A stretch of 6,578 bases of DNA from Auritidibacter sp. Marseille-P8566. Lineage in GTDB: Bacteria > Bacteroidota > Bacteroidia > Flavobacteriales > Flavobacteriaceae. Position numbers and translations under genes: made by a program. Shown here piece after piece: positions 1-6,308 of this stretch (position 1 is the stretch's first letter; each line of letters begins with the position of its first letter). Under the pieces are notes generated by a model. That model was given only the letters and a program-made list of their open reading frames with translations, searched no databases and had not been told where the DNA came from. Location: NCBI GenBank assembly GCA_943325595.2, contig CALPQA020000106.1:1-6578 (forward strand), given 5' to 3'.

Positions 1-61
<61 letters not shown>

Positions 62-64
62 CAC

Positions 65-101
65 AAACCCTTGTAATCTATTGATTATGAGGGTTTTTTT
101 T
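65..101 (+). terminator. Rho-independent terminator of the tRNA
   Basis: The 14-bp stem pairs 65-78 with 83-96 around a TATT loop. It includes two G-U wobbles. The 3' arm runs into an eight-base T tract (94-101). It begins four bases after the tRNA discriminator base, so it ends tRNA transcription. Confidence 0.85.
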
Positions 102-167
102 ATGTCTTTTATTTTAAAATACTCCTCTAATTTTTCCCCTACTCAATTGAATTTAGCCTTTCATTAA

Positions 168-193
168 TTGTTTAGTGGGTTACTATTACTTTG
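168..193 (+). promoter_or_regulatory. Possible Bacteroidota-type promoter
   Basis: TTACTTTG at 186-193 resembles the Bacteroidota -7 element TAnnTTTG with one mismatch. A TTG lies at 168-170, but the 15-base spacer is shorter than usual. The same TTACTTTG octamer occurs before the lipoprotein gene at 6338. If it is active, the transcript would carry a leader of about 250 bases before the gene at 455. Tentative. Confidence 0.3.
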
Positions 194-362
194 CATTTTT
201 CAATAAAATTATAAGTACTATAGTTTTTTTGAACTAAAGTTGAATTTAGCTACCAAAAACAATACACACTTCAAGCCACTTTATATCTTTTTGTGGGAAT
301 TATGCAATAGTAAGGTTTTAATGTGTAACACTAAACGATCCAATCCTACCCACCTTTGTACC

Positions 363-420
363 ATAATAAATAATCTAATAACCAACAGATGTTATACCTC
401 AATAATGGATTATTTATTAT
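363..420. repeat. Perfect 13-bp inverted repeat upstream of the barrel gene
   Basis: ATAATAAATAATC at 363-375 is the exact reverse complement of GATTATTTATTAT at 408-420. The arms are separated by 32 bases, and two more pairs (one of them a wobble) are possible on the inner side. The right arm overlaps the position expected for a -33 element of the promoter-like motif at 435-442. It could be an operator-like site or a leader stem-loop. The arms are almost pure AT, so chance is a real alternative. Confidence 0.5.
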
Positions 421-442
421 AAATAATACGCTTATAACTTTA
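413..442 (+). promoter_or_regulatory. Weak promoter candidate for the barrel/YtxH/lipoprotein cluster
   Basis: TAACTTTA at 435-442 fits TAnnTTTG except for the last base. TTTA at 413-416 could serve as the -33 element with an 18-base spacer. A start site about seven bases downstream would leave almost no leader before the ATG at 455, which weakens the case. Confidence 0.2.
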
Positions 443-454
443 AAAAGATATTAA

Positions 455-1099
455 ATGAAAAATGCAATCTTAACAATGGTAATGGTGACTTTGGCAGCAG
501 CCAACTCCTACTCGCAATCAGAAACTCCCACAACAGACAAACGGGAACAACTTCACTTAGGTTTAAAAGCTGGTGCAAACTACTCCAATGTCTATGATTC
601 AAAAGGAGAGGATTTTGTAGCAGATGCGAAATTTGGGTTAGTTGGTGGTGCTTTTATTTCAATTCCACTTGGAAAATATTTTGGAATTCAGCCTGAAGTC
701 TTATTTTCTCAAAAAGGGTATAAAGCCACGGGAACTTTCCTTGGAAGTACTTATAACATGACCAGAACAACTGATTATATCGATGTTCCCCTTTTACTGG
801 TTATTAAACCAATAGAAAACGTATCAATAGTATTTGGTCCTCAATATTCCTATTTGCTAAAGCAAAAAGATGCTTTTACAGGTGGAACGATAACTTCCAC
901 TCAGGAACAAATTTATACTAACGATAACATTCGTAAAAATACATTCTGTTTGACTGGCGGCCTTGATTTAAACATGAACCATATAATCTTAGGATTAAGG
1001 ACTGGTTGGGACATGAAAAATAATAATGGCGACGGAACTTCAACAACTCCAAGATACAAAAATGTATGGTATCAGGCCACACTAGGATTTAGATTCTAA
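455..1099 (+). CDS. Small outer-membrane beta-barrel protein (PorT / OMP_b-brl_2 type)
   Basis: The 214-residue protein starts with a signal peptide of about 21 residues: a short basic start, a hydrophobic core over residues 4-16, and SYSQ before the likely cleavage point. The mature part has the alternating pattern of an outer-membrane barrel. It includes the typical first strand LGLKAGANYSN (about 35-45), YIDVPLLLVIKP (about 108-119) and FGPQYSYLL (about 127-135), and it ends in phenylalanine (GFRF), the usual last-strand signature. These features match the outer membrane protein beta-barrel family PF13568, common in Bacteroidota and normally about 200 residues long. The substrate or role of such barrels is usually unknown. 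It is the first gene of a cluster with the YtxH-like gene 25 bases downstream. There is no Shine-Dalgarno sequence, only an A-rich run before the ATG. Family placement is strong, but specific function cannot be read from the sequence. Confidence 0.85.
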   Translation: MKNAILTMVMVTLAAANSYSQSETPTTDKREQLHLGLKAGANYSNVYDSKGEDFVADAKFGLVGGAFISIPLGKYFGIQPEVLFSQKGYKATGTFLGSTYNMTRTTDYIDVPLLLVIKPIENVSIVFGPQYSYLLKQKDAFTGGTITSTQEQIYTNDNIRKNTFCLTGGLDLNMNHIILGLRTGWDMKNNNGDGTSTTPRYKNVWYQATLGFRF

Positions 1100-1124
1100 T
1101 AATTAATATTTTAAAAAACACAAA

Positions 1125-1469
1125 ATGGACAATTTAAAAAGTACAGGAAAAATGGTTGGTTCCTTAGTAGTAGGAGCCTTAGCAGGAGCAACATTAGGCG
1201 TTTTATTCGCACCAAGAAAAGGAACTAAAACAAGAAACAAAATTGTGGGTGGAGCCGAAAAAATATCAAAAAATTTAAAGAAAAAAATGAGCAAGGAAGC
1301 AAAAGATTTCAAAAAAAGCATCAAAAAAGAAGCCAAAATAATCAAAAATAAAGCTGCCGAACTCGAAGGTTTGGTAGAAGACAAAATGGAAAGTGTTAGC
1401 GCTAATCTAAAAGAAAAAGCTAACGAATTACTACACATGACCTCTGATCACCAATTAACAAAAAAATAA
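1125..1469 (+). CDS. YtxH domain-containing glycine-zipper protein
   Basis: The protein has 114 residues. Residues 10-30 form a small-residue hydrophobic segment with glycines at 12, 17, 21 and 25. It leads into the YtxH hallmark LFAPRKGTKTR (27-37). The remainder is a lysine-rich helix predicted to be amphipathic or coiled-coil. This matches the YtxH family (PF12732), whose Bacillus namesake belongs to the general stress regulon; its biochemical role is not established. The protein probably sits in or against the inner membrane with its charged helix outside the bilayer. The ATG at 1125 places the glycine zipper near the N-terminus, as is usual for the family. It is followed after one base by the coiled-coil lipoprotein gene, so the two are almost certainly co-transcribed and may be translationally coupled. 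A reverse-strand frame overlapping it is a by-product of its lysine-rich codons. Confidence 0.88.
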   Translation: MDNLKSTGKMVGSLVVGALAGATLGVLFAPRKGTKTRNKIVGGAEKISKNLKKKMSKEAKDFKKSIKKEAKIIKNKAAELEGLVEDKMESVSANLKEKANELLHMTSDHQLTKK

Positions 1470-1470
1470 G

Positions 1471-1920
1471 ATGAAAACACCTATTTTAAGAACAAGCGTA
1501 TTAACAGCAATTGTAAGTTTAGCTTTATTGAGTTGTAACAATTCCCCTAAAGCCAAAGAAGACAACTTGAACGCGGCAAAGGATGAAGTTGTAGACGCCA
1601 GAGAAGATTTGGTTCAAACGACTTCAGACTCCATCAATGATTTCAATAAATACAAAAATAGTATTCAAATGAAATTAGATGAAAATGAAAAAGTAATTGC
1701 CGATTTAAAAGCCAATTCTAAGAACAAGCCAAATCAAGCTTTGTACTACAAACAGCTGGATGATTTGAAATTAAAAAATTTAGAATTAAAAGCTAAAATC
1801 GAAAACTACAATCAAGGACCTGAACAAAAATGGGAATTATTTAAAGTAGATTTCAATAAAGAAATGGACAATTTAGGAAAATCCATTTCAAATGCTGCCG
1901 ATCGTAATATGAAAAAATAA
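1471..1920 (+). CDS. Coiled-coil lipoprotein of unknown function
   Basis: The protein has 149 residues. The N-terminus is a type II signal peptide: basic MKTPILR, a hydrophobic core, and lipobox LLSC with lipidated Cys22. The mature part is highly charged and helical. Heptad-like stretches occur over about 35-60 and 65-115, so a coiled coil is likely. The bases after Cys22 encode NNSPKAKED, which is not a clear surface-export signal, so a periplasm-facing location is the simpler guess. The start codon lies one base after the stop of the YtxH-like gene, and a strong terminator follows 80 bases downstream, making this the last gene of the cluster. I do not recognise a named family. Pairing with a barrel protein and a YtxH protein suggests a role in envelope maintenance or stress, which is inference from context only. 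Confidence 0.8.
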   Translation: MKTPILRTSVLTAIVSLALLSCNNSPKAKEDNLNAAKDEVVDAREDLVQTTSDSINDFNKYKNSIQMKLDENEKVIADLKANSKNKPNQALYYKQLDDLKLKNLELKAKIENYNQGPEQKWELFKVDFNKEMDNLGKSISNAADRNMKK

Positions 1921-2002
1921 TGTAGAGAGAACTTTATTTTGAAAGCGTTTTGGTTTTGGGAACAAATAACTTTTAAAGATATTAGTTTAATTTATGTTAT
2001 AC

Positions 2003-2030
2003 AGAACTGCCTTCGGGCAGTTCTTTTTTT
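2003..2030 (+). terminator. Rho-independent terminator with UUCG loop
   Basis: The perfect 9-bp stem pairs AGAACTGCC (2003-2011) with GGCAGTTCT (2016-2024). The loop is the stable tetraloop TTCG, closed by C-G, and T's run through 2030. It ends the three-gene cluster that begins at 455. Confidence 0.95.
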
Positions 2031-2069
2031 ATATAAAAATCAGATAAATTGATATAAATGGTTTTTAGA

Positions 2070-2085
2070 AATTGTAACTACAATT
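2070..2085. promoter_or_regulatory. Short dyad, possible operator
   Basis: AATTGTA at 2070-2076 is mirrored by TACAATT at 2079-2085 with a two-base centre. The centre is too small for a good RNA loop, so if it is functional it would more likely be a DNA-binding site for a dimeric regulator. It lies about 220 bases before the next start codon. Chance occurrence in AT-rich DNA is possible. Confidence 0.2.
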
Positions 2086-2308
2086 CACCAGACCTAAGTA
2101 CCGAAAACATTGTAAATTCTTCAAATAAACAATTGAATAAACCATATTATTATCGAATTAATGCAATCAATTCTATATTTTTTCATTTAATGTTGATGAT
2201 AAAATAAGTAATAGCTCGATTAGTGTGAATAATGCAATTATTAGACTTTTTAATGTAAAGTTTTTAACAGCATATCTAATCACCTTTATTTGATAAAATA
2301 AATTAATC

Positions 2309-4069
2309 ATGAAACAAAAAAAATTAGTTGTAGCTTTAGCAATAGCTGTAGTTACTTTATTTGCAGGTTGTGCCAAAGATGATTTCGTAGACACAGTAGG
2401 AGTATGTCCAAAAGTAGCTTCTACAAACCCTATTAACAGCGCCACAGATGTAGCTCTTAATCAAACAATCACTGTTACTTTCAACGAGGCGGTTAATCCG
2501 TCTACCATCACACAGAATTCTTTTACAATTACTGGAACAGAAGTACTTGTAGGAGAAATAACGTATTCTGAACAAACTGCCACTTTTGATCCAGCAGTAA
2601 ATTTAACTCCCAATACAACTTATGTTGGAAAAATTACTACGGCTGTAAAAGATTTAAAAGGAAATGCAATACAAGAAGATTATGTTTGGACTTTCAGCAC
2701 TGGAGCTACCTTACAACCAATTGTGATTGAAACGAGTCCGACATCAAATGAAACGGGAGTAGTTTTAAATAAATTAGTGAGTGCTACTTTTAATATGCCC
2801 ATGGATGCAACAACTTTAAACGGTACTACATTTACTTTAAAACAAGGAACGAATGCCATAGCAGGTGTAGTTACAAATTCTGTAAACAAAGTCTTTTTTG
2901 ACCCAAATGTTAATTTGACACCCAATACTATTTATACAGCAACCATCACAACTGGTGCAAAAAACACTGCTGGAGATTCAATTTCGATTGACTATGTTTG
3001 GAATTTTACAACTGGAGCTGTTGTAGCCCCCAGAGTCATTTTAACGGATCCATTGAATAATGCTACTGGTGTTGCTGCCAATAAGATAGTTACCGCTACA
3101 TTTGATGTTCCCATGAATCCTCTAACGATAACAAACAGTTCATTTACATTGAAACAAGGAACAACTGTTGTTTTAGGTGTGGTTTCCTATAGTGGTTTAA
3201 TGGCGTCATTTACTCCAACGAATCCACTTTTATCAAGTGCTAATTATACAGCTACAATAACAACTGGAGCTCAAAATGGAGCAGGAACTGCTCTTGCAAA
3301 CGATTATACTTGGAATTTCACTACTCAAAACACTTCAAATGCCCCTAATCTAGGAGCCATAGCTCAATTTGGAGCTTTTGGTGGTACAGCAGGGGTTACA
3401 AATCAAGGAATAAATACAGTTATAAACGGAAGTATTGGGACAACAGGAGCCTCTACTTTAATCACAGGTTTTCACGATTCCAATGCAATTTATACTGAAA
3501 CTCCTTTAAATAAAGGTCATGTTACTGGCGCAATTTTTACGGCACCTCCAATGCCTGGAACCGCAGCATCATTTGCCATTGCAACTCAAGGTTTATTAGA
3601 TGCAAACTCTGCTTACATTAGTATTTCGCCAGCATCAAAACCTGGAGGTATCGATCCTGGAGCAGGAGAATTGGGAGGTTTAACGTTAGCGCCTGGTATT
3701 TATAAATCGGCTAGTGGAACATTCAACATATCTAATGGCGACCTTACTCTAGATGCCCAAGGTGATCCAAATGCGACATGGATTTTTCAAACTGCTTCAG
3801 GATTAACTGTAGGTATTGCGGGACCATCTGGTGCTAAAAGTGTTATACTAATTAATGGTGCTTTACCTAAAAATGTTTTTTGGTATGTTGGAAGTGCTGC
3901 AACTATTAATGGTGCTGGTGGAGGAACAATGGTAGGAACTATTATTGCTAATTCTGGTGTTACTTTTTCAACTGCTGGGAATGCAACTCAAACTATCTTA
4001 AATGGAAGAGCAATTTCACTTATTGCTTCCGTAACAATGGTGAATACCACTATCAATGTGCCTCAATAA
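2309..4069 (+). CDS. Surface lipoprotein with three Ig-like modules and a DUF3494 ice-binding domain
   Basis: The protein has 586 residues. A type II signal peptide ends in lipobox FAGC with lipidated Cys21. The following AKDDF resembles the acidic lipoprotein export signal of Bacteroidota, so surface exposure is likely. Three Big_5 (SbsA-like) Ig modules follow at about 34-132, 137-235 and 240-338. Each carries an early TGV/TDV turn, a T-F-N/D-x-x-M/V-N strand and a closing Y-V/T-W-x-F-S/T-T. Residues 347-584 form a DUF3494 (PF11999) beta-helix: the opening LGAIAQFGAFGG, an internal VFWYVGSAATI, and the end segment GTIIANSGVTF...NGRAIS are typical. Proven members bind ice and inhibit its recrystallisation. 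A TAGN tetrapeptide (555-558) fits the T-A/G-x-T/N motif described for some ice-binding faces, though its position on this fold is unverified. There is no C-terminal type IX secretion domain, consistent with lipid anchoring. Some DUF3494 proteins may be adhesins, so ice binding is inferred, not shown. Confidence 0.9.
   Translation: MKQKKLVVALAIAVVTLFAGCAKDDFVDTVGVCPKVASTNPINSATDVALNQTITVTFNEAVNPSTITQNSFTITGTEVLVGEITYSEQTATFDPAVNLTPNTTYVGKITTAVKDLKGNAIQEDYVWTFSTGATLQPIVIETSPTSNETGVVLNKLVSATFNMPMDATTLNGTTFTLKQGTNAIAGVVTNSVNKVFFDPNVNLTPNTIYTATITTGAKNTAGDSISIDYVWNFTTGAVVAPRVILTDPLNNATGVAANKIVTATFDVPMNPLTITNSSFTLKQGTTVVLGVVSYSGLMASFTPTNPLLSSANYTATITTGAQNGAGTALANDYTWNFTTQNTSNAPNLGAIAQFGAFGGTAGVTNQGINTVINGSIGTTGASTLITGFHDSNAIYTETPLNKGHVTGAIFTAPPMPGTAASFAIATQGLLDANSAYISISPASKPGGIDPGAGELGGLTLAPGIYKSASGTFNISNGDLTLDAQGDPNATWIFQTASGLTVGIAGPSGAKSVILINGALPKNVFWYVGSAATINGAGGGTMVGTIIANSGVTFSTAGNATQTILNGRAISLIASVTMVNTTINVPQ
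2693..3328 (+). repeat. Tandem duplication of Ig-module coding units
   Basis: The coding units of Ig modules 2 and 3 are spaced about 103-104 codons apart and remain similar at the DNA level. For example, 2831-2850 and 3143-3162 match at 18 of 20 bases, in the strand encoding FTLKQGT. Both modules start after a TTGA/STGA linker and end with a W-x-F-T-T strand. Module 1 is more diverged and lacks LKQGT. This points to expansion of the stalk by duplication. Confidence 0.7.
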
Positions 4070-4087
4070 ATTCTCTTATAAACAATT

Positions 4088-4111
4088 AAATCCCGTTTAG
4101 TTACGGGATTT
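4088..4111 (+). terminator. Intergenic hairpin, possible weak terminator or mRNA-stability element
   Basis: The perfect 9-bp stem pairs AAATCCCGT (4088-4096) with ACGGGATTT (4103-4111) around a six-base loop. It lies 18 bases after the stop of the ice-binding lipoprotein gene and 15 bases before the OmpA-family start. Only three T's end the stem and there is no T tract after it, so it is a poor terminator. Partial termination, or protection of the upstream message from 3' decay, would let the two genes be made in different amounts from one transcript. Confidence 0.6.
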
Positions 4112-4126
4112 GTAAAACTTCATATT

Positions 4127-6127
4127 ATGAACAAAATTAATACACTCGCAATAAATTCTCATCAATTGAAATTTAGTGCAAAAAATTATTTGCAGGTCTT
4201 ATTTATTAGTATCCTTTTTTTACTTTCGAGTTTGACATTACTTCAAGCACAAGAAAATCAATATTCAAAACCTTCATGGTTCTTTGGTGTTGCAGGAGCT
4301 GCTAACTTTAACTTCTACCGAGGGTCAACCAATATGCTAAATGCAGCTTTTACACCACCAGCCACTTTTCATGATGGGGAAGGAGTAGGTTTATTTATTG
4401 CACCAAATATCGAATATCATAAACCTGATTCTAATTGGGGGTTCATCTTTCAAGCAGGTTTTGATAGCCGAAGAGGAAAGTTTGATGTGGTTACGGAACC
4501 TTGTAATTGTCCAGCAATATTAACATCAAATCTTAGTTATATTACTATTGAACCAAGTTTGCGTTTTGCTCCTTTCAAAGCCAATTTCTATATGTTTGCA
4601 GGTCCTCGATTGGCATTCAACTATGACAAGTCATTTAATTTTGAGCAAAAAACAAATCCAGCCTATCCGCTACAGGTTCAGAATCCTGACGTAAACGGTG
4701 ATTTTAGTGAAATCGAAAAAACTATTTTGTCTATGCAAATCGGAATGGGATACGACATACCGCTTAATGCTACAACAAGTAAAACACAATTTGTTTTGTC
4801 TCCCTTTATTTCCTACCATCCTTACTTCGGACAAAACCCTCGTTCAACTGAAACTTGGAACGTAAATACGCTAAGAGCTGGTTTGGTTTTGAAATTTGGA
4901 CAAGGAACTTTAGAAACAATGATAGTTGACGGAGTGGTTCAGTTTTCAATAAACCCTCCTGTAAACGTGAAATATGTGAAAAATGTTAGGGAAGTATTTC
5001 CATTAAGAAATTACATTTTTTTCAATTTAGGGTCAACAAATATCCCAGATCGTTATGTGCAATTGAACAAAAGTCAAGTCAAAGATTTTAGTGAAGAGAA
5101 AGTTTCGTTTTCAACTCCAGCGAACATGTCAGGTCGTTCGGCTCGCCAGATGCAGGTGTATTATAATATCATAAATATTCTTGGTGATAGAATGGTGAAA
5201 AATCCTTCAAGTACTATTATATTGGTAGGTTCATCAGAATTAGGCGAAGCAGATGCTTTGGTTATGGCACAAAATGTAAAAGACTATTTAGTTACAGTTT
5301 TTGAAATTAAAAGCGATAGAATTTCTGTAGAAGGTAGATCAAAACCAGCAATCCCGTCAGAAGTTACTGGAGGAGTTCTAGAATTAGATTTACTAAGCCA
5401 AGGTAATAGAAGGGTTACGATTGAGAGTAATTCACCTGAACTATTGATGGAATTCCAAAGTGGTAAAGATGTGCCTTTGAAATCAATAGAAATTGTTTCA
5501 GAAGACCAAAATCCAAATGGAGATATTGTTTTCAATGTAAGTGGAGCAAAAGAAGCTTTAACAACATGGACAATTGAGATGAAAGGTGAAAATGGTATTG
5601 TACAAACATTTGGTCCTTTTACTGGTGATCAAGTAAGTATTCCTAGAAAAATCATTATTGGTAATCAGCCTGAAGGTGATTATAACGTTACTATGAGTGG
5701 TACTACCAATTCTGGAAAAAGCATTAAGCAAGAAAGTACAATGCATTTAGCCCCTTATGTAGCGCCTGAAGTTCAAGAAAGTATTCGATTTAGTGTGATT
5801 TTTGAATACAATGAATCTAAATCGATTGCTATTTATGAAAAATATTTGAAAGAAATAGTTACTCCTAAAATTCCATTAAATGCAACGGTTATTTTAACAG
5901 GTCACACCGATTCAATTGGTGATGAAAAGTACAATAAAACACTTTCTTTAGCGAGAGCCAACGATGTTAAAGATATCATACAAAAAAGCCTCGCCGATGC
6001 TGGACGAAATGATGTAAAATTTGAAGTTATAGGAAATGGGGAAGACGAAAAAACAGCCCCTTTTGAAAATAAATTTCCAGAAGAACGTTTTTACAATAGA
6101 ACTGTCGTGATTGATATTGTAAAATAG
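4127..6127 (+). CDS. OmpA-family protein: beta-barrel, degenerate OmpA-like domain, Ig-like linker, OmpA C-terminal domain
   Basis: The protein has 666 residues. The signal peptide is long: about 20 polar residues, a hydrophobic core at 21-38, and probable cleavage near LQAQ (39-42). Residues about 50-258 look like an outer-membrane beta-barrel, with strands such as WFFGVAGAANFNF and FYMFAGPRLAF. Residues about 290-435 align with an OmpA-like domain: a YIFFNLGS strand, helix YYNIINILGDRMVKNP, core strand TIILVG, VKDYLV, RISVEG and NRRV at 427-430. Residues about 440-545 resemble an Ig-like fold. Residues about 553-666 are a canonical OmpA C-terminal domain (PF00691) with GHTD (Asp595) and LSLARA (Arg610), the residues that bind diaminopimelate in peptidoglycan. 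The protein should bridge the outer membrane and the cell wall. It starts 57 bases after the ice-binding lipoprotein gene with no strong terminator between, so co-transcription is likely. A TTG at 4166 would give a shorter signal peptide and cannot be excluded as the start. Confidence 0.88.
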   Translation: MNKINTLAINSHQLKFSAKNYLQVLFISILFLLSSLTLLQAQENQYSKPSWFFGVAGAANFNFYRGSTNMLNAAFTPPATFHDGEGVGLFIAPNIEYHKPDSNWGFIFQAGFDSRRGKFDVVTEPCNCPAILTSNLSYITIEPSLRFAPFKANFYMFAGPRLAFNYDKSFNFEQKTNPAYPLQVQNPDVNGDFSEIEKTILSMQIGMGYDIPLNATTSKTQFVLSPFISYHPYFGQNPRSTETWNVNTLRAGLVLKFGQGTLETMIVDGVVQFSINPPVNVKYVKNVREVFPLRNYIFFNLGSTNIPDRYVQLNKSQVKDFSEEKVSFSTPANMSGRSARQMQVYYNIINILGDRMVKNPSSTIILVGSSELGEADALVMAQNVKDYLVTVFEIKSDRISVEGRSKPAIPSEVTGGVLELDLLSQGNRRVTIESNSPELLMEFQSGKDVPLKSIEIVSEDQNPNGDIVFNVSGAKEALTTWTIEMKGENGIVQTFGPFTGDQVSIPRKIIIGNQPEGDYNVTMSGTTNSGKSIKQESTMHLAPYVAPEVQESIRFSVIFEYNESKSIAIYEKYLKEIVTPKIPLNATVILTGHTDSIGDEKYNKTLSLARANDVKDIIQKSLADAGRNDVKFEVIGNGEDEKTAPFENKFPEERFYNRTVVIDIVK

Positions 6128-6135
6128 TTTCTTTT

Positions 6136-6170
6136 TAATCCGTCTTAAAGTAATTTAAGACGGATTATTT
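6136..6170 (+). terminator. First terminator after the OmpA-family gene
   Basis: The perfect 14-bp stem pairs 6136-6149 with 6154-6167 around a GTAA loop, followed by TTTATTT. The T tract is interrupted, so it may be leaky, which fits the presence of a second, stronger terminator just downstream. Confidence 0.75.
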
Positions 6171-6182
6171 ATTTAAAATCAG

Positions 6183-6230
6183 CCACCATTTTCAGGCCTT
6201 GCAAGAGGATGAAAATGGTGGTTTTTTTTT
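6183..6230 (+). terminator. Second, strong Rho-independent terminator
   Basis: The perfect 12-bp stem pairs CCACCATTTTCA (6183-6194) with TGAAAATGGTGG (6210-6221) and leads directly into nine T's (6222-6230). The 15-base apical part can fold further: CCTT (6197-6200) pairs with GAGG (6205-6208) under a GCAA (GNRA-type) tetraloop. It insulates the lipoprotein gene that follows. Confidence 0.9.
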
Positions 6231-6308
6231 AGTTGTCATTTATGTTATAAAAAAACGCACTATTAAAATTCAAGTTACTATACTGATTTATATTTTCAAA
6301 TAATTCCA

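Larger units (their letters stand above)
102..454. other. Non-coding stretch between the tRNA and the first protein gene
   Basis: About 350 bases of AT-rich DNA hold no convincing gene. Visible elements are a possible promoter near 168-193, and a weak AT-only hairpin (205-213 with 219-227) followed by T's. An 11-base direct repeat TTGAATTTAGC lies at 147-157 and 240-250. A 13-bp inverted repeat lies at 363-420, and a second promoter-like motif is just before the gene at 455. A 60-codon frame opening with TTG at 240 has no family resemblance and is probably not translated. Confidence 0.6.
1921..2308. other. Non-coding stretch before the ice-binding lipoprotein gene
   Basis: This gap holds the cluster terminator at 2003-2030 and then about 280 AT-rich bases without a credible gene. 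Visible elements are a dyad AATTGTA-AC-TACAATT at 2070-2085 and a small hairpin-capable palindrome AATAAT-GCA-ATTATT at 2228-2242. TTTATTTG at 2285-2292 only loosely resembles a -7 element and has no recognisable -33 partner. The promoter of the downstream gene must lie here, but I cannot place it with confidence. Confidence 0.55.

Noticed and set aside
147..250. Direct repeat TTGAATTTAGC at 147-157 and 240-250, considered as an attachment-site pair next to the tRNA
   Set aside because: Neither copy lies in the tRNA 3' end, no integrase is visible, and an 11-base AT-rich repeat is easily a coincidence.
240..422. 60-codon + strand frame starting with TTG, containing four cysteines
   Set aside because: No ribosome-binding signal, no recognisable domain, codon use unlike the neighbouring genes, and its end runs through the right arm of the inverted repeat. 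Most likely an accidental frame.
1103..1438. Reverse-strand 111-codon frame rich in Leu, Phe and Ser
   Set aside because: It is the antisense of the lysine-rich YtxH-like gene; AAA/AAG-rich codons read backwards give TTT/CTT. The + strand product has a clear family match.
2173..2445. Reverse-strand 90-codon frame crossing the start of the ice-binding gene
   Set aside because: It overlaps the signal peptide and first Ig module of a well-supported + strand gene and shows no domain or start signal of its own.
3900..4069. Possible C-terminal type IX secretion domain on the ice-binding protein
   Set aside because: The C-terminus is the last part of the DUF3494 beta-helix (ending TTINVPQ). There is no added sorting domain, and the N-terminal lipobox already explains the anchoring.
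5284..5746. Reverse-strand open frames inside the OmpA-family gene
   Set aside because: They lie fully inside a well-supported coding region and encode no recognisable protein features.
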